Part shown: piece after piece, positions 1-12,381 of the stretch
Layout: the number at the start of each line of letters is the position of its first letter
How positions within the stretch are numbered: the stretch's first letter is position 1
DNA from: Mesoplasma melaleucae
Lineage (GTDB): Bacteria > Bacillota_I > Bacilli_A > Mycoplasmatales > Mycoplasmataceae
Reading direction: 5' to 3'
Length of the DNA: 64,000 bases
NCBI RefSeq assembly: GCF_002804105.1
Contig: NZ_CP024964.1
Span: 744,001-808,000, forward strand
Program-made: the position numbers and the translations under genes
The notes under the pieces: model-generated
What the model was told of the DNA's origin: nothing
Databases searched by the model: none
Seen by the model: only the letters and a program-made list of their open reading frames with translations

Positions 1-1419
1 CCAGCAGGAGCATTAGTGGGTCAAATTAAGCCAGTTAATAAAGACGGACGCTTTCCTAAACTTTATGCAAAAGAAGGAACACAAGTATTTCCTAAATTAA
101 CATTCCCATTTCAAACGCAACCTGTTTTAAGTTTAATCGACTATTGAAATAGTGACCAAATTATACCTTTAAATGATATTCTGAACTTTATTAAATCAAA
201 GGGTAAAAAATATAATGATTCATTTTCTTTAGCTGATTTCTTAAAATTAGGTAAACCTTCAGAGAAACCAGTTTTAAGAGTAGACTCTGGAGAAAAGATT
301 AGATTCTATTCGAAAGGTATAAGAGAAGACGGTAGTTACTCAATGAATGGTGTATGAATACCCAAAAATGAACCATATGAAGAATGAATAGAATTTACTA
401 AAGGAAGTAAAATTGGATATAAAGTAGCTTCAGGAAATCCTGGTGCAGCTAGATTACTAAATAAAATAATTGATGACATCTATCAAGTTGAAGTTACTCC
501 AAAAGAATACACAAACTATAGTGCAGCTTTTGAAGTATTGTTAAGTATGTTAACTGAATCTTTCTGAAAAGATAATGAATTTGAAGGTGCTATAAAAACT
601 GTAGATAAAGATGGGCAAATAATTGAAGAAATTGATGATAAAACTATTTATGTAAGATCGCAAAAATATGCTGGACAAGACAGATATAGTGTAACAACTA
701 ATTTGTGGTTGGCATGAAAGAAAGTTAATCAAGATTTAGTAATTAATAATCAATCAATAATTAAAAGAATAGAATCAGTCATGGCAATGTTATCAGGACA
801 ATTAAAATGTAATTATTCAATCAACAAAGGAGATAATGATGATTATAAAATATTACTGCCATATTATTTTGAGTTACAAAACCCTATAGAAAATCCAAAT
901 AGAAACTGAGTTGAATATAAGGACATTATAGTAAAATTAAAATCTTCATATTTTGATATAACTGCATCTGAAATTAAACCAAAATTGACTCCTATTTCAG
1001 AAAATATCGTACATAAATTAGAATACAATCATTATGCTTTCCCTGAGTTAACAAAAACAATTGAGTCTGCATCAATACCATCGTCTATGCCACTTGATCA
1101 ACAATTGGCAAATGGCGAATATTCTAAATATCAGTTAAAGTCATTTAGCAATAATAAAGATGATATTGAAAAAATTAAAAACCAATATGGATCAGGAGAG
1201 ATTACATTTAACCCATTAACAAACATTTATATTATTAATAAAGGCAATTTTGAATTTAAGGAAGTAGAAGCGATTAAAGAATTAATAATTTCTAGCTTTT
1301 ACGGATCAGGCAAATGAAAAATAACGCTTATGACCGAAGCAAATATAGAAATTACTTTAAATCTAAACTTGTTTAATAAATTTGATACAAACAACAGTTT
1401 TGTTAATTTAATATTATAA
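1..1419 (+). CDS. C-terminal part of a large unknown protein
   Basis: The frame is open from the first base to TAA at 1417-1419, giving 472 residues of a longer protein whose start lies outside the window. It reads through several TGA(Trp) codons. No domain is recognised: the chain is hydrophilic, rich in Lys, Asn, Ser and Tyr, with alternating short beta-like stretches and no membrane segment. A small lipoprotein gene follows 21 bp downstream on the same strand, and the terminase-bearing mobile unit lies beyond that, so a phage or mobile-element structural protein is one possibility. A secreted or surface protein is another. The function is unknown. Confidence 0.75.
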
Positions 1420-1440
1420 TAATTTATATAAGAGGTTCAC

Positions 1441-1788
1441 ATGAAAAAAATATTATTAAGTTTAACATCACTATCAATAATTGGGCTAACAACTTCACAT
1501 GTTATTAGTTGCAATCAAGAAGGGAAATATATGATTCAAATTAGAAATTTAGACAGAAAAACAGGACAACCTATTCCAAACGGCATAGTTTTATGAGAAG
1601 GCGATAAAAGAACCATTAAAAGGTATGCAGTCGATAAAAGTCCAGATGGCGATGCACAGGTTAAAATGGAAGTTGAAGGACAAGAAGCAGCTGTTAGAAT
1701 ATCAGCTCAAGGAAATAAAGAACAGTATACTAAATACTTAACTGATCTTATAGGGTTTCCACCTGAACCATGATGAGGTACTAGCTAG
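1441..1788 (+). CDS. small predicted lipoprotein
   Basis: 115 residues starting at ATG 1441 with an AGAGG ribosome site about 5 bases upstream. The N-terminus is a classic Mollicute lipoprotein signal: MKK, a hydrophobic stretch, then the lipobox VISC with Cys21 as the predicted lipidation site. The mature part is polar and may form a small beta domain (GQPIPNGIVLWEGDKR region). The stop codon TAG lies inside the terminator stem. It should sit on the outer face of the membrane. The role is unknown. Confidence 0.8.
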
Positions 1789-1806
1789 TGATAGCTAGTT
1801 TTTTTT
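1780..1806 (+). terminator. intrinsic terminator after the lipoprotein gene
   Basis: Perfect 8-bp stem ACTAGCTA / TAGCTAGT with a GTGA loop, followed by seven T residues. The left arm overlaps the lipoprotein stop codon. Confidence 0.9.
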
Positions 1807-2066
1807 ATGCAATGTGGGCGGGTGGCGTAAAAGCGTGAAGTATTTTTATTTTTACCGTCAACAAAAAGATTTCACTTGACTCCTGTTTAGTTTTGTAAGA
1901 GAATAAAGTTATAATACATAAATTATATGAAATGTGATTTATGTATAAGTTTCTTTATTGTAGAGTTCTCTTTATAACTAGAACACCCCGCAAGCAAAAT
2001 TTTTTATTTCCGTCATGAATAAAAACTTATGAACGCTTGAGCCACCCAAAATTTTAAGGAGTAAAA
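1807..2066. promoter_or_regulatory. gene-free control region at the left edge of the mobile unit
   Basis: No ORF is supported in these 260 bases. They hold a TATAAT box at 1910-1915, immediately followed by a 10-bp inverted repeat (ATACATAAAT at 1914-1923 and ATTTATGTAT at 1937-1946). They also hold a GC-rich patch around 1814-1826, unusual for this DNA, and the sequence ACGCTTGAGCCACCC at 2033-2047. That sequence recurs at the edge of the second copy of the element and, inverted and degenerate, at 1820-1836. An operator-controlled promoter or a short structured RNA would both fit. Confidence 0.45.
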
Positions 2067-2570
2067 ATGAATACATCTGAAATAATAACTTCTGTTTTAA
2101 CTGCGACTTCTATTTTAGTTGCTGTTATTTTTCCTATTATTCTCTATTATACTAATAATTCAAACGAAGCAAGGAAACTTTATATTAAGCATAGTGAAGA
2201 TTTTAGAAATAATTTACGTCAGCTTGGACTTCAATTGAATATGCAATTTTCAAATGAAGAATATGTAAAATATTTTGTTCATTATTTGCTTCAATTTGAA
2301 GAAAATGTTAATACTGTTGAAAGTCATGTTAATAAAAATTTTTATTGAATTTGTTTAATTTGTAAAGAGCAAGATAGTTTTTCTTCAATAAAAGATACAA
2401 AAATTTCAGGAAAACTAACTGACTATAATGAGATGCGCAAAGTATATTGAATATTTTACTGGTGCAGTTTTAATAAAAGAAAAGTTAAATATAAGTTTAA
2501 AATTAAAACGAAATCAAAAATAGATCTTTATTTTTATTTTAAATGTTGTAATTTAGATTCAAATAATTAA
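2067..2570 (+). CDS. small membrane-anchored protein of the mobile unit
   Basis: 167 residues from ATG 2067, with AAGGAG seven bases upstream, to TAA at 2568-2570. Residues about 7-27 form one hydrophobic helix followed by a hydrophilic, Lys- and Asn-rich tail with two TGA(Trp) codons. The protein is probably anchored in the membrane with a cytoplasmic tail. The corresponding slot in the other copy of the element carries an unrelated zinc-ribbon gene, so this is exchangeable cargo. No family is recognised. Confidence 0.65.
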
Positions 2571-2658
2571 AGAAATGTATTTAAAAGAAGGTTAAATTCC
2601 TTTTTTATTGTAATTTTTAAAAAAGTTGCTAGGTATTACCTTATCTTGGAGGTAGTAC

Positions 2659-4380
2659 ATGAAACAAAATAAAATTAAATGAGAGGATCTAAAACCAACA
2701 GAAAATAATTTTAACTTTACCTTTGACGTTTTAGATGCGGTTTGAAATGATTTACTTAAAGAACCATTCAGTGCAAAAAGTTTATTTTATGCAATGTCAG
2801 GTGCTAAAGGATTTGGTAAGACCTTTTTAATCTGTTTGCTTGCTTTATATCTAGTTTGTAACTTTAAAGATTATAATGCTCAATTAGCTAAATACACTTA
2901 TGCATCAGCTAAAGAAAGTTACTACAAAACAATGAAGAAGGTAATGAATTTACTTAAAGAAGAATATGGAGTTACTGTTATTGATTTTATTGGACAAAAT
3001 AAAGTCGCACTAATTAAAGAATTTAACTCAGAATCAAAATGCGCATGAGTCTTTGAAAATGGCAGAGAAATTAATGTTATAGGATTTGATAATACTAGTA
3101 AATGAGAAGGTGTTCCAGCAGCTACTGGGGAAATAGGAATGTTTGCTATTGATGAAGTTATTCCTTTAGGTGAAGAAATAATCGATGAAGCAGACTATGT
3201 TTACAAGCTTGTAAATCTTATGACTCAAGTAGTGCGTGGTCAAAACTTAACTACATGCTTAGAACCTTTACCTGAATTAAAAGGAATAAAACCTTTACCA
3301 TTTAATAAAAATGAAACATGACAAATGTATAAAAAGCACTATATTCTTTTTGGATTTAATAATCATGATACAAGTCACCCAATTTATCAAATGTTTATGG
3401 ACGAAATAGCACCTTTAACAGACGAAGTAAAAGAAGAACTAGATAAAAATGCAGTTAGTTACAGAGAAGACACTACATTCTTAAACATGGGTGCCACTGT
3501 TATACGTGGAACTACAGCAATTAACAAAGCAAATTTAAATCCTAAAGTTTTGGAACTAGGGGAAGGTATTAAAGAACGTTGACCAGAAACTTACAACACT
3601 TTATTTAAAGGTGATGAAAATCAGATGCAAATAGATAAATATGCATATAGAAAAGATTTGCTTGAAAATGCTCAATTCTTTAACAAGGAAGATTTTTATT
3701 GAGATGAAACAAAGAGATTCTGATTTGACCAAATTAGAATTGGTTCAGATTATGCTGATGGTGGTGAAAGCGGAGATGACGCAGTAACAATGTTAATTGG
3801 ATTTGAACTTGATGCTATAACAGGTGTTGTTAAGGGAGTTTATATTTTAGATGAACTTTCTATATCAACAAAGAAATTTAAAAACATGGAAGATAAAGTT
3901 GAATCTATAGCTAATTTTATTAATGATAAAACTAGAAGCTATGAATTTGGATCAGCTAGAGCAAAATTTGAAGATCATATAAGATTTAAAATTGGAGCTG
4001 ATTCTAGAACTGTTAAAGATTTCTTAATTGGTATTCTTGAAAGAAATCATCAAATAAACAGAGAAATGCTAGAAAGAAATTTTACTTGCTTTATTTCATC
4101 AGGTTCTAAAGGATGAAAGATAGAAACAAGACACTATATGTGAAAGAGACTATTAAATGAAAAGAAATTATTCTTTGCAAACGAGTTAAAAGTAATAAAA
4201 AAAATACAAGGTGTTGACGTTGTAGTTAAAAAACATGGTTACTTGTATGATGAATTATTTAGATGTACACTTCACCCTGATAAAAAAATTAGAGATGAGC
4301 GACCAAAACGAAATAAGTTAGATGCTATAAATGCAGCAGAACATGCAATTAGTTACTTTAGATATAATCTTTTTGAGTAA
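2659..4380 (+). CDS. phage terminase large subunit (left copy)
   Basis: 573 residues from ATG 2659, preceded by a strong GGAGG site. Terminase large subunits are the packaging ATPase-nuclease motors of tailed phages. The N-terminal ATPase domain shows Walker A GAKGFGKT (48-55) and Walker B MFAIDE (161-166). The C-terminal nuclease domain shows GSDYADGG (Asp364 the likely metal ligand) and the late acidic motif DAINAAEHA (555-563). The length is normal for the family. Six or more TGA codons are read as Trp. No portal, capsid or small terminase gene is recognisable beside it; its partner here is a transposase. A near-identical copy lies at 45349-47070. Confidence 0.88.
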
Positions 4381-4381
4381 T

Positions 4382-4405
4382 AGAACCTTTTAGGGTTCTT
4401 TTTTT
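4382..4405 (+). terminator. terminator between terminase and transposase
   Basis: Stem AGAACC / GGTTCT with a six-base loop and a T run. It is conserved in the other copy of the unit at 45330-45347, so the two genes are probably not one simple transcript. Confidence 0.8.
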
Positions 4406-4433
4406 GTAAAATGGTAGCAGTAGGAGGACAACT

Positions 4434-5837
4434 ATGAAAGTAATAAATCAAATCGAAGTTTTTGATGAGTTAAAAGACTTACATTTAAATTTATTAATTG
4501 AAGATATGCTTGAGAAAATCCAAGAATTAGATTTAGAAATTAAAAATAGTGATTGGCGTAAAGCAGAAGGCTATTATGTTAATGGTTACTCAAAAAGAAC
4601 TATTATATTTAGCGAAGGTGTTATGACTTTGAAAAGAACAAAATATAAAATATGAAATTCAATTGAAAAAAAATGAAATACTAAATGTTTAGTGGATGAT
4701 TATATTCAATTAGAAAAATATCAAAGAATCAGTTATGAATACATTGATAAAATTCTTAATCAAGTTTCAGACGGAATTAAATACAAAGATATAATAAATT
4801 GTTATCCTAGAGCGAGAATTGATAAATCAACAATATCAAGAATTATTAAGAAAATGGATATTGAAAATTTAAGTGAAATTTCATCTGATTTAGATTATGA
4901 AATACCAAGTGATGCAGATAAATATGATTATGTTTATGTTTCTACAGATGACGCTTTTTTAAAACTAAAGGAATTTGATAAAGAAGAAGCAAAAATGAAA
5001 GCAAAAAAACATAGAGTTAGATTAGCTGTTCTTTATTTAGGAGTTTCAGATAAAAAAGATGATCGCAATTCTAAGTTAGTTCATAAAAGAATTATTTACC
5101 AAATTGATAAACAAAAAACTAGATTACCTTCATCAGCAAAGTTTGCAGAACTTGTTAGAGAAAAAATTAAAGAATTCTATGGTGACAAGGAAAGACAAAT
5201 TATAGTTTGTGGTGATGGGGATGACTACATAAAAAAAGTTGCAGATGAATTAAACGCTAAAATAGTTTTAGACTTTTTTCACTTAAAAGCAAAAATAAGA
5301 AGAGGTCTTCCTTTTACCAAATGAAATAATCCTGCTGGACTAAATCAATTATGTAACCTAATAATGGAAGATATAAAAACGGATCCATTTGCAGCAATAG
5401 ATAAATTAAAAATTTTAATCCATAGTGCAACCGATAATAAAAAAGTTTTATTAAAAGAAGCAATTAGATATATTAAAAATAATTTAGATGGTATATTTGC
5501 TTATCAAGAAGACTGATACAATGGATGTTACACTGAGTCTAACGTTTATCATTTTATTAAATCAATAAGTAATGGAAAATCTTATGCAGTAAAAACATTT
5601 AAGAACTTGATCGCTTTAAGGGCAGGCAAAATAAATTGTTTAAATGCTTTTGAAATATGAAAACATGAAAAAAACATAAAAATTGAACTAAATGCATTTG
5701 AAAATAAACATCATCAATGAAGAATGTTAAGAAACAAAGATTTTAGAAATGCTTCACGAAATGGTCATATAGCGTCTATAGATAGCAAATTTTCTAGATA
5801 CATTGATATTTTTAAACAATATAAAATGTACAAATAA
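4434..5837 (+). CDS. ISLre2/UPF0236-like transposase (left copy)
   Basis: 467 residues from ATG 4434, with an AGGAGG site, to TAA at 5835. The arrangement fits the UPF0236/ISLre2 DDE transposases, which mycoplasma ICE annotations call transposase-like. A charged N-terminal part with a helix-turn-helix-like stretch (about 110-140) is followed by VYVSTDD (Asp172), IIVCGDGDDY (Asp261) and CYTESNVYHF (Glu368), which I read as the D-D-E set. The chain ends in a basic tail. The gene is complete and could be active. The copy at 43892-45295 differs next to the second Asp. Confidence 0.85.
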
Positions 5838-5946
5838 AACTAAAAAATAGACATAAATGGTAAAAAAGGAAATTTAAGGATTTCTATATTTTTTGTTGCT
5901 TTTTTGCTAAAAATGATAAAATAAATGTAACAAAAGACGTTCACAT

Positions 5947-5982
5947 ACAATTTTTCCAGTAAATTTTTACTGGAAAAATTGT
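5947..5982. repeat. subterminal stem-loop at the 3' end of the mobile unit
   Basis: A perfect 17-bp inverted repeat (ACAATTTTTCCAGTAAA and its complement, two-base spacer). It is followed by AAATCTTAGGCTTTGCACC and then the element end. The same stem, with small bulges, occurs at 43750-43790 and in the scar at 59650-59685; one arm survives at 47500-47520. No T run follows, so a plain terminator is unlikely. It may be a transposase binding or processing site. Confidence 0.75.
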
Positions 5983-6009
5983 AAATCTTAGGCTTTGCAC
6001 CAAATAAAC

Positions 6010-6331
6010 AACTTGCTCAACATTTATAGTGGTTATAATCATCTCATATATTTACTTGAACTTTATTTTTTTCAAAATCAAAACTTATGTTTTCTAAATG
6101 TTGCTGAGCTTCAATTTTTAACAGGAAAATACATTTAAATAATTCTTGATTAATGTCTTCATGCTTGTTAATGAAGCTTCTTTATTGTTTTTCACTAAAA
6201 ATAATTTTTTCTAAGTTTAAATTAGATGTTGTTTTCTTATTAAAAAAGTTTGCACTTTTAATTGCAAAGTACATAGTTGCACAACTTGAAATAATTAGAA
6301 TTAAAACTAATATTGATTTAAAGTATTTCAT
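6010..6331 (-). pseudogene. small membrane or lipoprotein gene, broken
   Basis: From ATG 6331 the frame gives an N-terminal hydrophobic segment (ILVLILIISSCATMYF, possible lipobox) and stops at TAA 6182-6184 after 49 residues. The same frame then continues open for about 55 codons (KHEDINQELFKC..., ending ..NIWDDYNHYKCWA) into the end of the mobile unit. It looks like one gene with a nonsense codon that was truncated by the element insertion. The family is not recognised. Confidence 0.5.
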
Positions 6332-6397
6332 ATGTTTTTAAAAGCTCCTTCATTTCTTCAAAAGTTAAAATTGAAATTACTGTTTAAAATGCATTAT

Positions 6398-7432
6398 TTA
6401 ATTTATATGTGTATTTTTCAATAGTATTAACATTAAATTTATAATCTTGTACAAATAAATATTTTGCATAAATTTTGCATAAGACTTTATTTGATTTGAA
6501 ATTATATATTCCTTATCAAATATATTAAGTTTAATAATTAATTCCTGTTTCTTATTTCAATTATATGGATATATGTATAATTTTTTGTCTCCAGTTTTTA
6601 AATTAACAATTTTAGTTTTTTCATCTAATTCAGAAATACCATTATAAACAATTTGATAATTATCATTATTATTTAAAATACTTAAATTTAAATCACCTGA
6701 GTAGTATGTTTCAAACTTCTTTTTTTCGCTTAGTTCAACACTATTAATTTTAAAAGGCGGAAAAATTTTACTATTTTTTACTTGTTCTATTTCATAAATT
6801 AAGTTTTGATCACTATTTAATAAATGCATATTTAACTTTATTGTATTTTATATTTAAATCAAATAAATCTTAATACCTTTTGTTTATTTCAAGTGCATTA
6901 TTATTAATGTTAACTTCTGCTTTTAAAATAGATTCAGAATTTAGCTTTTTAATATTATTAAAATAATCATAATAACTTAAGCAACTTACTACATTGAGAT
7001 TAACCTTGTTGTTTACTTTCACAAACTCTGGATTTAATCTTATTTCACCCTTAGACTTATAATTTATTTGATTGAAATCATGACTTAAACCAAAATTTAA
7101 ATTAATAACATGATCTTTTTTTAAATCAGTTGGCAATTCATATTCAAAATAGGTTTTTAGAATTGACTGAACTGGTTTAATTTTTTTAAATCGCTTGAAT
7201 ACAATTTAAAATCTAAATTAAATAAATTAAAGGTATTATGATAATCTGAATCATTCATAATGTAAGGATTTAAACTTAAATTAACAAACATTTTGTAATA
7301 AGATGTTTTATTTACTAAATACGGTTTATTAATAAATATTATTTCTGGTGCAATAAATGATTGTTTATTGTTTGAAATAGTTGTATCAACGATAATATAT
7401 GTATTAATTTATTGTTGTGTTTGAACTAACAT
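6398..7432 (-). pseudogene. broken paralogue of the 310-residue protein at 25637-26569
   Basis: Starting at ATG 7432 there is a TAA at codon 8, a frameshift near 7165 and a further TAA at 6870, followed by an open stretch to TAA at 6398. The reconstructed protein is about 340 residues, rich in Asn, Lys and Tyr. In length, composition and local pattern (e.g. LYIYPYNWNKKQELIIKLNI against the FDWKANKLNQIIYTF region) it resembles the intact gene at 25637. Function is unknown. It lies between ldh and the element, in a decaying zone. Confidence 0.55.
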
Positions 7433-7471
7433 TTTTCACCTCTTTATATTTTTAAGCAAAAAGGACAAAAA

Positions 7472-7494
7472 AATAAGATGACAAGCATCTTATT
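7472..7494 (-). terminator. ldh terminator
   Basis: Stem AATAAGATG / CATCTTATT with a five-base loop. On the minus strand it is followed by a run of seven T, directly after the ldh stop. Confidence 0.88.
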
Positions 7495-7504
7495 ATTAAT
7501 TTAA

Positions 7505-8458
7505 TTAAGCAATAGCTTCTTTAGCTTTTTGGTAAGTTGCGTCTAAAGCTTCACATGATTTTTCAAATGCTACTTTTTCATCTTCTGATAAGTCTCATTC
7601 AATAATTGTTTCTCATCCTTTTGCTCCTAAAATTACAGGAACTCCAGTATAGAATCCTTTTTGACCATATTCACCGTTTAATTTAGCACCAACCATGAAT
7701 GTAGTTTTTTCGTCTCTTAAAATTGCTGATGATATAGCTGCTAAACATACACCAATTCCGTAGTATGTTGCACCTTTACGTTCAATAATTTCATAAGCCA
7801 TTCTAATAGCTCTTGTTCAGCATTCTTGTAAATCAGCTTCAGTAATTTTTCCTTCAGCTAAGTATTTGCTAATTGGTTGACCCATAACTGTTCCTTTTGA
7901 GTAAACAACAACTGATGAATCTCCATGTTCTCCCATAATGTAAGCATTAACTGATTTTGGAGCTACTTTTAATTTTTGAGCAACTAATCTTCTTAATCTT
8001 GCTGAGTCAAGAGTTGTTCCTGCCCCAACAACTGAATGTTCGTCATATCCTGTTACTTGTTGGTAAACTGTTGTTAAAACATCACAAGGGTTTGAAGCAA
8101 TAACTGTTACTCCTTTAAATCCTGATGCTTTAATAGCTTCAGCAATACCTTTCATAATTTTTGAGTTATCTGCAATTAATTCTAATCTTGTTTCACCAGC
8201 TCTTTGTGGACGTCCAGCTGTAATTACAATTAGATCTGCATCTTTACAATCTTCGTATGTCCCCGCTTTAATAGTAAATGGTTTGTCTACAACAGCCATT
8301 GTATCTTCGATATCAATTGCGTTTCCATCTGCTGCTTTTGTGTTAAGATCGATTAACACGTATTCTTCAGCTAATCCTTGGTTAACTGCTGAATAAATAA
8401 ATGACATACCAACTGCACCAGTTCCAACTAGTACAACTTTGTTTGAAGTTTTTTTCAT
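7505..8458 (-). CDS. ldh: L-lactate dehydrogenase
   Basis: 317 residues, normal for bacterial L-LDH. It converts pyruvate and NADH to L-lactate and NAD+, closing fermentative glycolysis in the cytoplasm. Visible: Rossmann loop VGTGAVGMS (11-19), the NADH-binding acid in VLIDL, substrate Arg in AGETRLE, and active-site GEHGDS with the catalytic His. One region reads VVGAGTTLDSARLRRL instead of the more usual GSGT.LD.ARFR, which looks like lineage variation. ATG is preceded by AAAGGAG. The gene has its own promoter and terminator, so it is monocistronic. Confidence 0.96.
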
Positions 8459-8495
8459 ATTTGTTTCTCCTTTATTATTTTTTCTCTATACCATT

Positions 8496-8501
8496 ATTAT
8501 A
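8496..8501 (-). promoter_or_regulatory. -10 box of the ldh promoter
   Basis: TATAAT on the minus strand, 38 bases upstream of the ldh start codon. No good -35 hexamer is seen at 16-18 bp. Confidence 0.6.
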
Positions 8502-8569
8502 TTCTCAATGATGTAAAAATTAAGCATTTTCAAAAGAGAAAATATAAATTTTAATTTATTTTGCAAATA

Positions 8570-8598
8570 AAAAAACACCATAGAATATAGCGTTTTTT
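8570..8598 (-). terminator. rpoC terminator
   Basis: A 13-bp stem with two G-U pairs (AAAAAACGCTATA / TATGGTGTTTTTT, TTC loop) ends in a T run on the minus strand, ten bases after the rpoC stop. Confidence 0.87.
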
Positions 8599-8607
8599 AA
8601 ATAATTA

Positions 8608-12372
<3,765 letters not shown>

Positions 12373-12381
12373 TTTGCCCTC

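Larger units (their letters stand above)
2026..6018 (+). mobile_element. mobile unit, left copy: membrane protein, terminase, transposase
   Basis: Boundaries come from comparison with the inverted copy at 43712-47470. The shared sequence starts near CTTATGAACGCTTGAGCC and ends at ACAACTTGCTC. Inside are a small membrane protein gene, a phage-type large terminase gene and an ISLre2-like transposase gene, all on the plus strand, then a subterminal stem-loop. Terminase and transposase have identical lengths in the two copies. The first gene does not match between copies. No target duplication is evident at the flanks, so the exact ends are estimates. Confidence 0.7.

Noticed and set aside
2659-4380. 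Terminase as many short separate genes
   Set aside because: The breaks are all TGA codons, which encode Trp here; read with code 4 the gene is a single 573-residue frame.
1-7440. An intact prophage at the left end
   Set aside because: No portal, capsid, tail, small terminase or lysis gene can be recognised; only the terminase is phage-like, and it belongs to the repeated transposase unit.
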